Shown one piece after another: positions 1 through 10,189 of a DNA stretch of 64,000 bases. The notes under the pieces were generated by a model, which did no database searches, had not been told where the DNA came from, and saw nothing but the letters and a program-made list of their open reading frames with translations. Numbering within the stretch: position 1 is the stretch's first letter; each line of letters opens with the position of its first letter. The translations under genes and the position numbers were made by a program. Source of the stretch: Sipunculus nudus (Eukaryota > Annelida > Sipuncula > Golfingiida > Sipunculidae); the NCBI GenBank assembly GCA_026874595.1, contig CM049306.1:58784019-58848018 (forward strand), given 5' to 3'.

Positions 1-527
1 GAGTTTTAATATAACTATCATGACTACGTTTTGGGCGAGAAGATCCTCGTCTTCCTCCTCCTCCTCCTCCTCCTCCTCGTCAGCATCTGTTGTGTTTATT
101 ATGACTTCGGGGTTACATTGGTCAATGGCCCTGTCGCTGGCCCAGTACTGTTCCTCAATGCTGATGGTGTGTCTGACAAATCCAACCCACATTTGCTCTA
201 TGTTTGTGTATATATTTACATATATAATATATATATATTAATATATATATATATATATAAAAACAATTTATTAATGCATAAGTTGTCACCAAAGTAATTA
301 ATTTTTTTATCATTTGTCACAGTGTAATTATCCTTATGTTGTTCGTCACATATTTTATTTAAATATAATTTTTTTAATTAAAACCAGAATTAAAAAACAA
401 ATATCCATATTTGCTTAATGATACATATTACGTAATTCTGGAATAACGAAAAAATGATAATTGCAGATATTATATGATTATGTAACAGTGTTAAGTATGT
501 ATATATATATAATGTGTGTGTGTGATC
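1..527. repeat. AT-rich leader with TCC and TA microsatellites
   Basis: There is no gene here. A (TCC)n tract lies at about 51-78 and yields artificial poly-Ser or poly-Leu reading frames. TA-rich tracts lie at about 218-260 and 498-512, the latter followed by a short GT run. The rest is simple AT-rich sequence. Confidence 0.8.
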
Positions 528-683
528 CTAACCATGTGACACGTTGGCCTGTGCCTGTTTGAATAACTGGATCACGTCACCCAGTTTTCCGGTCTTGTTA
601 TTTGACGCCACAAAACCTTTCATATAACCCCAGCACAACTCGATGGGATTCAGATTCGAGTGGTAAGGGGGAAGTCTCAGTAC
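528..683 (-). CDS. Transposase last exon, DDE catalytic Glu region
   Basis: This is an open 51-codon exon ending in TAG. It opens at a TATTCAG acceptor and reads VLRLPPYHSNLNPIELCWGY at its start. The pattern LPPYHxxLNPIExxW is the hallmark of the C-terminal part of DDE_3 transposases, and the Glu of NPIE is the third catalytic residue. The remainder is a helical basic tail. The exon itself is intact although the rest of the gene is broken. Confidence 0.7.
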   Translation of the reverse strand, partial: VLRLPPYHSNLNPIELCWGYMKGFVASNNKTGKLGDVIQLFKQAQANVSHG

Positions 684-708
684 CTGAATAAGGAACACTT
701 GCACTATA

Positions 709-760
<52 letters not shown>

Positions 761-949
761 TATATATATGTTAATTATTAATATATTCTTAAACATCGTA
801 ATTGGTGTAAGACAAATAATATTAAATTCACCTACAAATAATAGTGTTACACAATATTTGTATTCAACTGAGTTATTCATATAGCTGAAAATATAAATAT
901 TTACAGTATTTGGTTTATTTTGTAAAACTAGTTATAATAACAAATATGT

Positions 950-1148
950 GGCAATATCTCAGATGGCTCAGATGTTGGCGCACGGTATATTGGTTATGGG
1001 ACAAGGTGGGGGAAACCGGAGGACCCGGAAAAAAAAAACTGATCTTGAACTGCAACTACAACCCACTCTCATAGTTAAGCTGAGAATGAAACCCGGATCA
1101 CCAGCTAGTGCAGGGGGGCGATCAATTTACCACTCAGCTGTGCACTAA
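950..1148 (+). repeat. SINE-like repeat fragment (copy 1)
   Basis: This copy has the run GGGGGAAACCGGAGGACCCGG, then an A-rich stretch, then CAACTACAACCCACTCTCATAG and a segment reading TTTACCACTCAG. A diverged copy with the same order of motifs lies at 17925-18085. It sits inside an intron of the broken transposase gene. It is probably a short interspersed element; the head is too diverged to assign to a tRNA. Confidence 0.45.
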
Positions 1149-1220
1149 TAATTATAATTATTTAGTTACCAGTTAGGATAATATTTTAATAAAATGTTAA
1201 GTTATCTGAAAAAATACTTA

Positions 1221-1347
1221 CAAGATGACCGCAATCAGCGGCATACTTGTCCACCACATACTCTTTTTCACCATTGCTCTACGAGCTATCTGCCTCAACT
1301 CGACAAGTAACATGTCTTCAGAGTATTCAATGTCTAGTGGTGTTACA
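1221..1347 (-). pseudogene. Transposase linker exon with frame break
   Basis: One frame reads EDMLLVELRQIARR, a typical linker between the second Asp and the final Glu in DDE_3 proteins. A second frame, needed to join the next exon, reads EYVVDKYAADCGHL and ends at a GTAAGT donor. In that second frame a TAG lies upstream, so a one-base shift near 1280-1290 is required to read through. I take this as decay; an assembly error is possible. Confidence 0.55.
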
Positions 1348-1664
1348 TACAGGAAAATGACTTACTTCACAATTTATGAGTATAATTATTAAATAGAAGA
1401 AAATGTCCCAAGATCTGTAAAATTAGGTCCAGGTCGCAAAAATTTAGATTAAATCTCTGTATTTGTTGGCGTTTCTAAAAAAAAATATCTAGATGAGGTC
1501 ACAGTATATAAATGAAACTTTTATTGATTTATATAGTATTAATTCAATAAAGTTATTAATTTATACATATAACTGCATTTTATACATTATTAAATTACAT
1601 GTATGTTAAAAGATATATGTAATTTTAAATAAATATTAGATAATTAAAATACAATAATTAATAG

Positions 1665-1804
1665 CTACTTTTGCAACGCAGCCATTCCTGGATATCTGAT
1701 TTTCTTGTTGGTATGTGGCTTCCTTCACACAGCACGCTGTGGTACGCCGCGTTGTCCATAACAATGACGGAACCGCTCAGAATATTTGGTACAAGTTGTT
1801 CCTT
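1665..1804 (-). CDS. Transposase exon with catalytic Asp (VMDNAAYHS)
   Basis: The frame is open through the block and reads SVIVMDNAAYHS followed by RKSDIQEWL. The VMDNAxYH pattern marks the second catalytic Asp of DDE_3 transposases. An AG acceptor is visible at TTTGCAAG and a weak GTAGCT donor at the end. It belongs with the blocks at 2048-2278 and 528-683. Confidence 0.65.
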
Positions 1805-2047
1805 GCAAAGCATAATTTAAAATATTATGGAAGCCTTTAATTATTCAAAATAAACTTAAAAGATTTTTAAATAAAATAATTATTGTTATTATTATCATTA
1901 TTAAATTACCTGTAGATATTGTTCAATAAATTTAACCCCTCCTCATGTGTAATAGAGATTAATTATTATTATCATTCTTTCATATAAATATTTTCTTTTT
2001 ATACATGTTTTTTTTTCAAATACGTACTATTCATTTCATCACCCAAC

Positions 2048-2278
2048 TTACCTGATGACTTCAGCTTCAAAACTGTCAATGACGGCAGAGCGTGGCGCAT
2101 CATCTGATGTAGACAGAACATCCACAGGGCTGCTGTTTAGATGCCTCTGTAAGGTTTTTTTACAAATACCAAGCATCGCACATGTCCTGTCCCTAACACG
2201 GCTCAGGGATACAGACAAGTATCCTCGCTGTGCCTCAACGAGGCAGTACCTGTATACATTTTGGACGAAAGAAGCCAT
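2048..2278 (-). CDS. Transposase first exon, helix-turn-helix-like
   Basis: A 76-codon open frame starts with MASFVQNVYRYCLVEAQRGY and has the segment SRVRDRTCAMLGICKKTLQR. That segment resembles the N-terminal HTH of DDE_3 transposase-like proteins common in bivalve genomes. The exon leads into a CAGGTAAG donor at its 3' end. The family link rests mainly on the downstream blocks rather than on this exon alone. Confidence 0.5.
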   Translation of the reverse strand: MASFVQNVYRYCLVEAQRGYLSVSLSRVRDRTCAMLGICKKTLQRHLNSSPVDVLSTSDDAPRSAVIDSFEAEVIR

Positions 2279-2727
2279 AACTGCATAGAGACCTATTGAT
2301 CAATATGCCACGCCCCCTTGGGTTTTATACGCATTTGTTTACATTCACCACGTGCACGTGCCCACTGTTTACAGTGTGACGTCACAACATGCATATGTCA
2401 TAATCACCCCTCAGTACAAACATGGCCACCCACCGTGAATGCCAGGAGATTTGGATGTATACAAAAATAAATCGAACAAAGCCGCGAAGTAAAGAATCTT
2501 TATTTCATTAACAGGTATGTTACAGATAATTACGCTTTTAACTCTTTATGTCCTTGGTGCAAAAAAAATGCAGCGGCTTTGACTTGCCAAAAAATAACCA
2601 CGAAAAAACAGGTGGACAGGGTTGCTGGAACGGACTATAATGGGTGTCACATAAATTGTTGTTTCCTCACAAATATCAAAATATTGTTAAATTCCACATT
2701 TGGATTTTACCCACACCTGAAGGGGTT
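2279..2727. other. Unassigned region upstream of transposase remnant
   Basis: No gene or clear repeat is seen. The segment just upstream of the transposase ATG (2290-2420) is richer in GC than its surroundings and contains CACGTGCACGTG and TGACGTCA, which are E-box and CRE-like palindromes. These could be the old promoter of the element. Confidence 0.35.
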
Positions 2728-2946
2728 GGTCTGTTTACTGGGCGTACTGAGTGCTAGGCTTGGTAGGACTTTTTACCGAGCACTGACCTGGGTTCACACC
2801 AGGCAATGCTCAGACCCACATGGGCCTTTTTACTGAGTGCTACCCTGCTCATACAACGGGTACTGTTCTTGCGTACTTTAAATGTCTTCGGACTCCTGAG
2901 CCTTAGGGACTTTCTAAGGAGTGCAACCATCCTACTTTTTCTCTAT

Positions 2947-2967
2947 CGCTCTCTCTCTCTCTCTCTT

Positions 2968-3019
<52 letters not shown>
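2947..3019. repeat. (TC)n-(TA)n microsatellite
   Basis: A compound dinucleotide tract: TC repeats turn directly into a long TA run. It lies between the outer and inner left arms of the nested element. Confidence 0.9.
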
Positions 3020-3024
<5 letters not shown>

Positions 3025-3146
3025 GTATTTATATATATATATCAAACATGCTGTATAAAAATATTATATATGTAATCTATATACCAAGCAGTAAATCATA
3101 TATTAATTTTTATAATATAACATACCCTCTAAAAAACATTATATAT

Positions 3147-5203
3147 GTCGAGGCCCAGATTAGAATCTGGCCCAATTTAAAACTGGGCCAGCCCAGATCA
3201 AAATTTTGATTTGGACCGGTCCAGATTAAAATCCGTTGGTGAAGACTTCAGGATTTAAATCTGGTCTGGACTGATTTTAAACTGATCAAAATTGTAATCT
3301 GGGCCAGACCAGTTTTAAACTGGGCCAGCCCAGATTAAAATTTTGATTTGGGCCGGTCCAGATTAAAATCCTTTGGTGAAGACTTCAGGATTTAAATCTG
3401 GTCTGGACTGATTTTAAACTGGGCTGGCCCAGATTAGAATTTTGATCTGGGCTGGTTAAGTTTATTATCCTGTGGTGGACTGATTTTAAACTGGGCTGGC
3501 CCAGATCAAAATTTTAATCTGGGCTAGTCAAGATTACAATCCTGTGGTGGACTGATTTTAAACTGGGCCTAACCAGATCAGTATCCTAATCTAATCTTAG
3601 GCTGGCTTGATTTTTATCATCTTAAATCAGATAATACAGTAAACATTTATTCCAGATACACCATTTTAAAGGGCACAAAACACATAATGAACAAGTTCAT
3701 TTAAAATATTTTAATGAGGAAAAAGCTAATGAACAAATTTGATGTGCTTCTTTGGTTTCATCTATTCTTCAAGCATACAACTTCACATTTGAACTTCACC
3801 TAAACCATCTACCATAATTAACCACAGTTTAGAATATGTGTCAGTTCTGAGACATCAACTTGACTTAATATCAAAATTTTCAACTTAACTGAGATAATTT
3901 TCTGTTCTGAATATCAAAATTTCATGTGTAATATTAAATATATACATGCATAATTTAATACCAGCTTTACCCATTTATAAGTTAACAAAAGTAATTTATC
4001 AGTCTTGATGCTCATTTGGGTGAGCAGCATGACATTGTGCCCTAACATGGGGCAAGGGGGAGTTTTGTGATACAATTTCTGTAATTTACAATAGCAAAAA
4101 ATCAACAGCTGAGAAAATGATATGATTGTTGTCATTTGTCAGTCTCAAAAATAGAGGTAAACATGATTGAACATTGGATTTAGAATTTTATTTCAGAGGG
4201 TGACAAACATGGTGGAGTTTTCACTTTGGAGTGAATAACCTAAAAAAAGCTAATCTATTAACTGATAACTAATGTAAATTGAAGATAGTTAAAAGCTGCA
4301 ATACAAATATTCTCTACCTTCAATAGTTAAAATGCTGAGCTTGTGAATATTGTTCCCACTGTTCTATCTAAATAGATGTTTCAGGGCCTTCTTTCCTTAA
4401 AATGTTGTATGTTATAAGTTCTATGTCCAATGTTACAATAAGTGCACATTTTTTAATAGGTGACTGGGGGGGGGGGAGATCACAGACAAAAAACACCAAC
4501 TAATGATAAATGATAAATAACTTAACATAACAAATGAAATTTTGAATTTACAGGTCTTGGATCACAAGCTTAACATTGAGAAACATATGTATTAATTATT
4601 ATTGATTAATTTTTGTTTTAGTTTCTTGAATTAATGCAAATGTTCTGCAAGCTATATATGTAGTTTTTAGCTGTAAAATACCAATGTTTAACATGATTAT
4701 CTTATAATTATATATTAGACATTTCACATAAGAGGTGAAATTACAAAATAAATATGACAGGATCCAACAAATGATATTTTCATAGAATATAAAATAAATT
4801 CATTAAATATTAATTATTATTGACTTACAGGTTATTGATTTAACTTATTGGTTAAATCTAGTGTAATCGAAGCCAGCCTAGGAGTAGATTAGGATTCTGA
4901 TCTGGGCTGGTCCAGTTTAAAATCAGGCCACCACAGGATTGTTAACTTGACTGGCCCAGATCAAAATTCTAATCTGGGCCAGCCCAGTTTCAAATCAGTC
5001 CAGACCAGATTTAAATCCTGAAGGCTTCACCAAAGGACATAATCTGGACCGGCCCAGATCAAAATTTTAATCTGGGCTGGCCCAGTTTAAAACTGGTCTG
5101 GCCCGGATTAGAATTTTGATCTGGGCCGGTCCAAATCAAAATTTTGATCTGGGCTGGCCCAGTTTTAAATTGGGCCAGATTCTAATCTGGGCCTCGACAT
5201 ATA
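3147..5203. mobile_element. Inner TIR element with repeated CCAGATTAAAAT arms
   Basis: Both ends read TATATGTCGAGGCCCAG inwards, and the match continues for about 80 bp almost without change. Each arm (3147-3610 and 4860-5203) is built from short diverged modules of the type 'ctgggccagcccagat(c/t)aaaattttgat', which are themselves palindromic. The core (3610-4860) is AT-rich with no convincing ORF. This architecture fits a non-autonomous foldback or MITE-like element. ACATT is next to both ends and may be a short target duplication, but this is unsure. Confidence 0.65.
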
Positions 5204-5255
5204 CATTGAATATATATGTATTTTTGTTAACATTCCCTTTGATTCTGGTTCTTCT

Positions 5256-5784
5256 TTCTCTCCTTTCTTTCTTTCTATCTCTTTTATCTCTTTCTCTCCC
5301 TCTCTCTTTCTTTCTTTTCTTTCTTTCTCTCTCTCTCTCTCTCCCTCTTACTGTCTCTCTATCTTTCTCTCTACCTTTCTTTATCTCTCTTATTCTCTTT
5401 CTTATTTTCTCTCTCTCTCCTATATAAGCTATGTCGGATAAATATTATATATAGTATCGGTGTTTGATACCTTTCCGTCTGATTCCGTTTCTTCTTCTCT
5501 CTCTCTGTCTCTCTTTCTTTCTCTTTCTTTCCTTCTTTTTTTCTCTCTCCTTTATATATCCGATAAATATTATATATAGTATAGCTCTCTCTTTCTTTCT
5601 CACTTTTTTCTCTTTTCTCTGTCTCTTTCGCTCGCTCGCTTTTTCTCTCATATATATATATATATATAAGTATTCTGATATATGTAAATATATAGCATAA
5701 TATTAAATTATATATTATATTTATATACTGATATATGAATAAATGTATTTATATATGTATCTCCAATGTTTATGCATGTATATC

Positions 5785-5854
<70 letters not shown>
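5256..5854. repeat. Long polypyrimidine tracts and (TA)n
   Basis: Two CT-rich tracts (about 5256-5422 and 5490-5648) have almost no purines on the plus strand. They are separated by a 'ataaatattatatatagtat' segment that occurs twice (about 5438-5458 and 5563-5583). They are followed by TA runs at 5650-5668 and about 5788-5853. Frames across this stretch are compositional artefacts. Confidence 0.85.
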
Positions 5855-5855
<1 letters not shown>

Positions 5856-6232
5856 CCGTCAGTTACAGTTTGGTGAGAAATCATCTGACCTCATCCAAGG
5901 TAAAGACATCGTTTAATAATTAGTTTGCTCAACAAACTACAAAACATGCTTTATTCTGAATAATTAAATATGATGTTTTTGCTTAATGCGGTTAAAAACT
6001 AGTTGTCATGTGCACGATGGTAGCACTCGGTAAAAAGTCCTTAGCGCTCGGAAGTCCCAAGTATGTTAGAACACTACCCGTTGTGAGAGCAGAGTAGAGC
6101 TAGGTAAAAAGTCCTAGCGCTCGGTAGCCCCATCCGGGCCAGAGCACTGCCTGGTGTGAATCCAGGGTAGTGCTTGGTAAAAAGTCCTACTGAGCGCTAG
6201 TGCTTGGTACGCTTGATATAGACTGGCCCAGT

Positions 6233-7800
6233 CAATGAAATGGCTCTGACAGAGATATCAAACGGCTCTCACTGTGTCGCACTTAGTGTCCGTACTGCTA
6301 CCACAAAGCAACTTACATAACTACTTACCATTCTCTGACCCTCTTATTTCATCGACTGGTAAACTTGAGCCGTTCCGGACAGTCAGCGCCACACATCACC
6401 GCCTCGCTGAACTAAGGTCTTTCCCAGTGACGAAGGGAGTAATTATAGTGGTCTTTCCCAGAATCTTTTTTTTTTTTTCAAAACCAACATGGTTAATTCA
6501 GTAACTGCCTATTGTGCAGCCTAGATAAGTGTGTGAGGCCTAGTTGATGAAGTTGGAAAAAAGTAAGAGAGTGTTTGTTTTTCTTTTTTTAACAATTAAA
6601 TTTTATAAATTTCAAATGCATATTTAATCTATTTTGAAAATGATTAAAATAAATTTATGTATTTCAAATTAAGCTCAAACATAATCAAAACAGAGAATAT
6701 CAGTAACATTCAATGAAGAATTGACGCAATATGCCAAACTCCTCTAAACAGGACAACTCACTAATACAGACAAAATTCCCCAGTCCCATGAGTGTCCGGC
6801 TTAGAAATGTTTCACTGTATATGTTTTTTTATGCTTTTGATACAGGGTGGGAACCACATTTTATATATCTTTACATATACACAGATCAGGATGGCCAGTA
6901 ATATAACTGAAGACTATAGCCAAATGTTTTCTTATGTATTTTGTGTTATTTTTGTATATAGACTATGAATTTTTCCCCCAGTTTCTTTCTTTTTCTGTGA
7001 TTTTTTTCTCTTAAGAGCTTCCTTTTTGTTTTTGTTTGTGTAGATGAGTAGAACTGTGTGAGCTTGAGTTTTACCAATGATTTAACTCATATTTCAGGCA
7101 TCCTTGTGTTATTAACATATTATATTCTTAATAACTAGGATAATCTAAAAATAGTTAAATAATATTGTACTTTTGTGTATTCACAAGTTTAATTAAACTT
7201 TAGTTAATTGTAAGTATAAAGTGAATGTTCAGCTTCAAGAGAAAGCCTATCATCAGATATGATAATCTGATAATCAGGATAGTAAAGTCGTTATTTGTTC
7301 AAATCACAGGGAAAGAGGAGGAGCAGTATGATATCTCTGCCCCCATCCTCTAAAATTTTATTATATTGGTGAGGCTGTAACCCCCCCCCCCCCCCTCCCC
7401 CCGTGCCTGCTTCTGGACCACTAGAAAATATTGTCTGCAACAACTCAAGAAGTATCATGATGGATTTGCTGTAAGATGTAATGGGACTTAACAGTTTATT
7501 AATGATGGTAATATAGAGACATACAAATAACCATGTAAGGTCATAAAGTTCCAAAGAGAAATATGAATACAGGTATGACCAGAGATGAGAAATCAAACAT
7601 TTATAAGAGCAGGTTAAGTGACATGCAGGTTTAGTCATAACGGAGGTGTGGGAGTTTTTCTGTATTTGTACTGCAAAACTAAATATTTCTGCCTTTACTC
7701 AGTAGATGGTACTTCATGACTTTACATAATTCAACCAAAATGAACCCTGCTGGTATTTTTTATTTTCCATGTCTCAGTTCATGTAAGCTAGGCTGCTGAT
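6233..7800. other. Intergenic sequence, no gene seen
   Basis: AT-rich unique-looking sequence. A C-run tract (C15-T-C6) lies at 7381-7402. I see no splice-bounded coding block on either strand. Confidence 0.5.
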
Positions 7801-7825
7801 CATGAGATTGCAGGTTCAATTCCTT
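7770..7825 (+). repeat. Degenerate tRNA-like SINE head
   Basis: GGTTCAATTCC is a good Pol III B box, and about 35 bases upstream lies a weak A-box-like GTCTCAGTTCATGTAAGC. The intervening CTGATCATGAGATTGCA resembles the anticodon arm seen in tRNA-derived SINEs of many invertebrates. No proper acceptor stem is visible, so this is not a functional tRNA gene. Confidence 0.4.
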
Positions 7826-8115
7826 ACTGAAATGACTTCCTGTATTCATTGATATTTCATGTTAGAATGAGTAGTATAATTGCAGTGACACCTGGTGCAG
7901 TATCTTGGAAGTAAACCAAGAAAATAAGTAGAGAAAGTTTCTTCAATGTAAATGTTCCAAAAGAATTATATATAGACAATGGTTGTTCAGGCAGGTCTAT
8001 TTGAAGAGGCAGCCCAAATAAACACATTAGTTCCTGCAGCTTAATAAGGTAATTTCTATCATCACTGTGAATTTGATTATTGTAATGAATTGCTCTGTCA
8101 AGCCTTCACATTGAT

Positions 8116-8960
8116 AGCTCAACTGACTGTAACTATGTCATCTGAGCTTAAGCAATCACACTTTGTCCGTTGTCTGTCCATGTGTCAGGCCGTCTGTTCA
8201 TAGGGCACAAATTGTAACTGCTGGACCTAGAAACATGTAACTTGACATCCCAGGAGGTCCTTGAAAAGTCTTCTTGCAAACCTGAAATTAGGTCCCTGCA
8301 ACCTATGTTCTCAGAGTTATGGGGCTTGTTTGTGCATCCTGGAATAATAAAAAATTTGATACAAAAGCTCTTGAGATATCTCAGTAATTAAAATGAAAGG
8401 ACTGCCGTGAATATTTCTTTGCAGATTGATCATAGACAGTTTCATCAGCTTCTAAAGACTGGTTGTGCCTCCTGTTTTTTCGCAGTCTTTCTCTATTTTT
8501 GAGATAGTCAAATGACTGCCATGATATCAGTTGCTAAGCTGTAGTTTCATCTGTTGTCCGAAAACCTGTTTATTGATAATGACTAGTTTCGTCAGATTAC
8601 TAGGACTAGTGGTGCCACCTGTATTTTTTTCTATTTTTCACATATTTTTACCACTGTTTTTGAGACCATCAGATGACAGCAATCATATCATTTCTCAGCT
8701 GTGGTTTCTCCCAGTGCTCTGAACTAGTGATAATGACTGGTTGCACCATGTGATTTTTTTTCCCTCAAATTTACCTGTATTTATGAGACTGCCAAATAAC
8801 AGCAATCACGCCAGTTTCTGAAACTGAGGTGTGTTTCATGGCACAAATAATAATTGTTGAATGACTTAAATAAGGTCCAGGGAGGTTCTGGAAAATCTCT
8901 GGGAAAAATTTATGATGCCATGGAGGCTTGTTTTCTGCAAGATATGTCGAAACCTTCTAA
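8116..8960 (+). repeat. AGCTCAnCTGAC-hairpin repeat family, copy A
   Basis: It begins with an imperfect hairpin (AGCTCAACTGAC with GTCATCTGAGCT, 8116-8148) followed by CACACTTTGTCCGTTGTCTG. Inside, a module with 'TTTCTCTATTTTTGAGA' and 'GACTGGTTGTGCC' recurs two or three times. The same start and internal modules are found at 27079. The 3' terminal motif seen in other copies was not found here, so the right border is uncertain. Confidence 0.55.
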
Positions 8961-9111
8961 TCATTTATCATGAAACTGATCCTTAACCAAATGTTTACTG
9001 CTACATAGTTAATTAGGTCACCATCACCTCATTTGCATAAATTACAGGCTTACATACAGTGCCCTCAGGACAACCAGTATGAAAAGCAAAATTCATATTT
9101 TATCACAGCCT

Positions 9112-9560
9112 CTACCTGTCTACCAACAACTTCAAGGTCAAATCAGCTAAAAATATTTTGGTGAATCCCGTAACTTTAGAAGTTTTGTATATTTTTTTCA
9201 TCAAATTTGATACACAAATTGTTTGACATTCTTGATGATTTTGAAAACTGGTTAAAATGACCTCGATCTCCAAGGTCAAATCAGGGAAATTATTGATCTG
9301 ACTTTGTTTTTTACAATTTCTTTGAAGTGTTGCATATATATACTTTCTTTTAAAATTTGATTCACAGGTTGTTTCATCCAAGTTCTCAAATAGTTCTTTG
9401 TGAACACAATAACATTTGAACAACTCAGTATTTTTCAAGTTGGGTGAAAATTTTATATGTGAATTGTTTTAACCAAAAGTTTTGGATGTGTTTGAGAACC
9501 AGTGATCTTGACCTTCCTCTCAAGGTTTAATTATCAGTAATAGATTTTTCAGGTGCTTGT
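9112..9560 (+). repeat. Tandem repeat with CAAGGTCAAATCAG modules
   Basis: Diverged units carry 'CAAGGTCAAATCAG', 'AAATTTGAT(A/T)CACA' and 'TTCTCAAA'. The same module occurs at about 32180-32470. It contains TCAAGGTCA (9132-9140), an extended nuclear-receptor half-site. The reading frame across it on the minus strand is not considered a gene. Confidence 0.5.
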
Positions 9561-10189
9561 GACCTTCATCTTCAAGGGAAAATCTTCAGAAACCTAGGAT
9601 TATGTGAGCACAAAAGTTTTGAAGTAATTCATATTTTCCCCTTAAATCTGGGGATGTTAGGCCCATAGTAAGGGGAGACCATGCATATCTGTGCCAGAAA
9701 AACATGCTGATTCTAGTTTTATGTTATTTTTTTTTTAATTTTTAAACAGAATTTTCAGAGGAGGAAGAATTTTGTTAAAGCCAATCAAAAATGAGAAAAC
9801 ATTACTACTTTAGCTGTGTTGCCAAGATGGAGACTTGTAGGCAGGGCAAGCAAATAGTGCTTAATCTCCTAAAGTTGCTCATGAATGAATATTTATGATG
9901 TCTCATCATGCCAAACCATGCCCATGCATTGTCAAGTTAGCAAATCAAACAAGTAAGTTACAAATTTGCAAAGATAGTTACAAGCAAAAGCATAGCCAAA
10001 AATAAACATTTATATAGGGCTTGTTGTAAATTGAAAAAAAATATTAGTTTCAACACGTGGACTTACATTGTTCCAGGAATGCATGGAAAATGTAAGTTCG
10101 AGGAGGGGATATGTATTAAAGGCTTGGTTCGTTGGTCAGCCTGTCTGTCTGTCTGAACATCTGTCCATCCTTCCGGAATTGGCTTGTTG
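9560..10189. other. Intergenic sequence, no gene seen
   Basis: No coding block or repeat of note until the lead-in 'CTGTCTGTCTGTCTGAACATCTGTCC' at about 10140, which introduces the tandem array that follows. Confidence 0.45.

Larger units (their letters stand above)
528..2278 (-). pseudogene. Degenerate multi-exon DDE-type transposase gene
   Basis: Four exon-like blocks on the minus strand fit a transposase of the IS630/Tc1-like DDE_3 type, which cuts and joins DNA with a DDE/D catalytic triad. In gene order they are an N-terminal helix-turn-helix-like block (2278-2048), a block with the second catalytic Asp in VMDNAAYHS (about 1804-1665), a linker block (about 1347-1221), and a last exon with LPPYHSNLNPIE and its catalytic Glu (683-528). 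Several blocks are bounded by GT-AG-like sites. No block with the first catalytic Asp was found between exon 1 and the second block, and the linker block needs a one-base frame change. The copy is therefore probably dead. A host gene domesticated from a transposase is the alternative, but the missing Asp and the frame break argue against it. Confidence 0.65.
2728..6232. mobile_element. Nested inverted-repeat composite element
   Basis: The outer arms are about 2728-2935 and 6009-6225. They are diverged inverted copies of each other and share GGACTTTTTACC, TTCACACCAGGCA and CAACGGGTA. Inside them lies a second, much better conserved inverted pair (3147-5203). Between the two pairs are CT-rich and TA-rich simple tracts on both sides. 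No transposase frame was found in the core. It is best read as a non-autonomous element inserted in, or amplified within, another. Confidence 0.6.

Noticed and set aside
20-297. Poly-Ser and poly-Leu frames
   Set aside because: They are two readings of the same TCC microsatellite.
5116-5700. Leu/Ser/Phe-rich and Lys/Arg/Glu-rich frames on both strands
   Set aside because: They follow the polypyrimidine composition and have no start context, splice sites or family motif.
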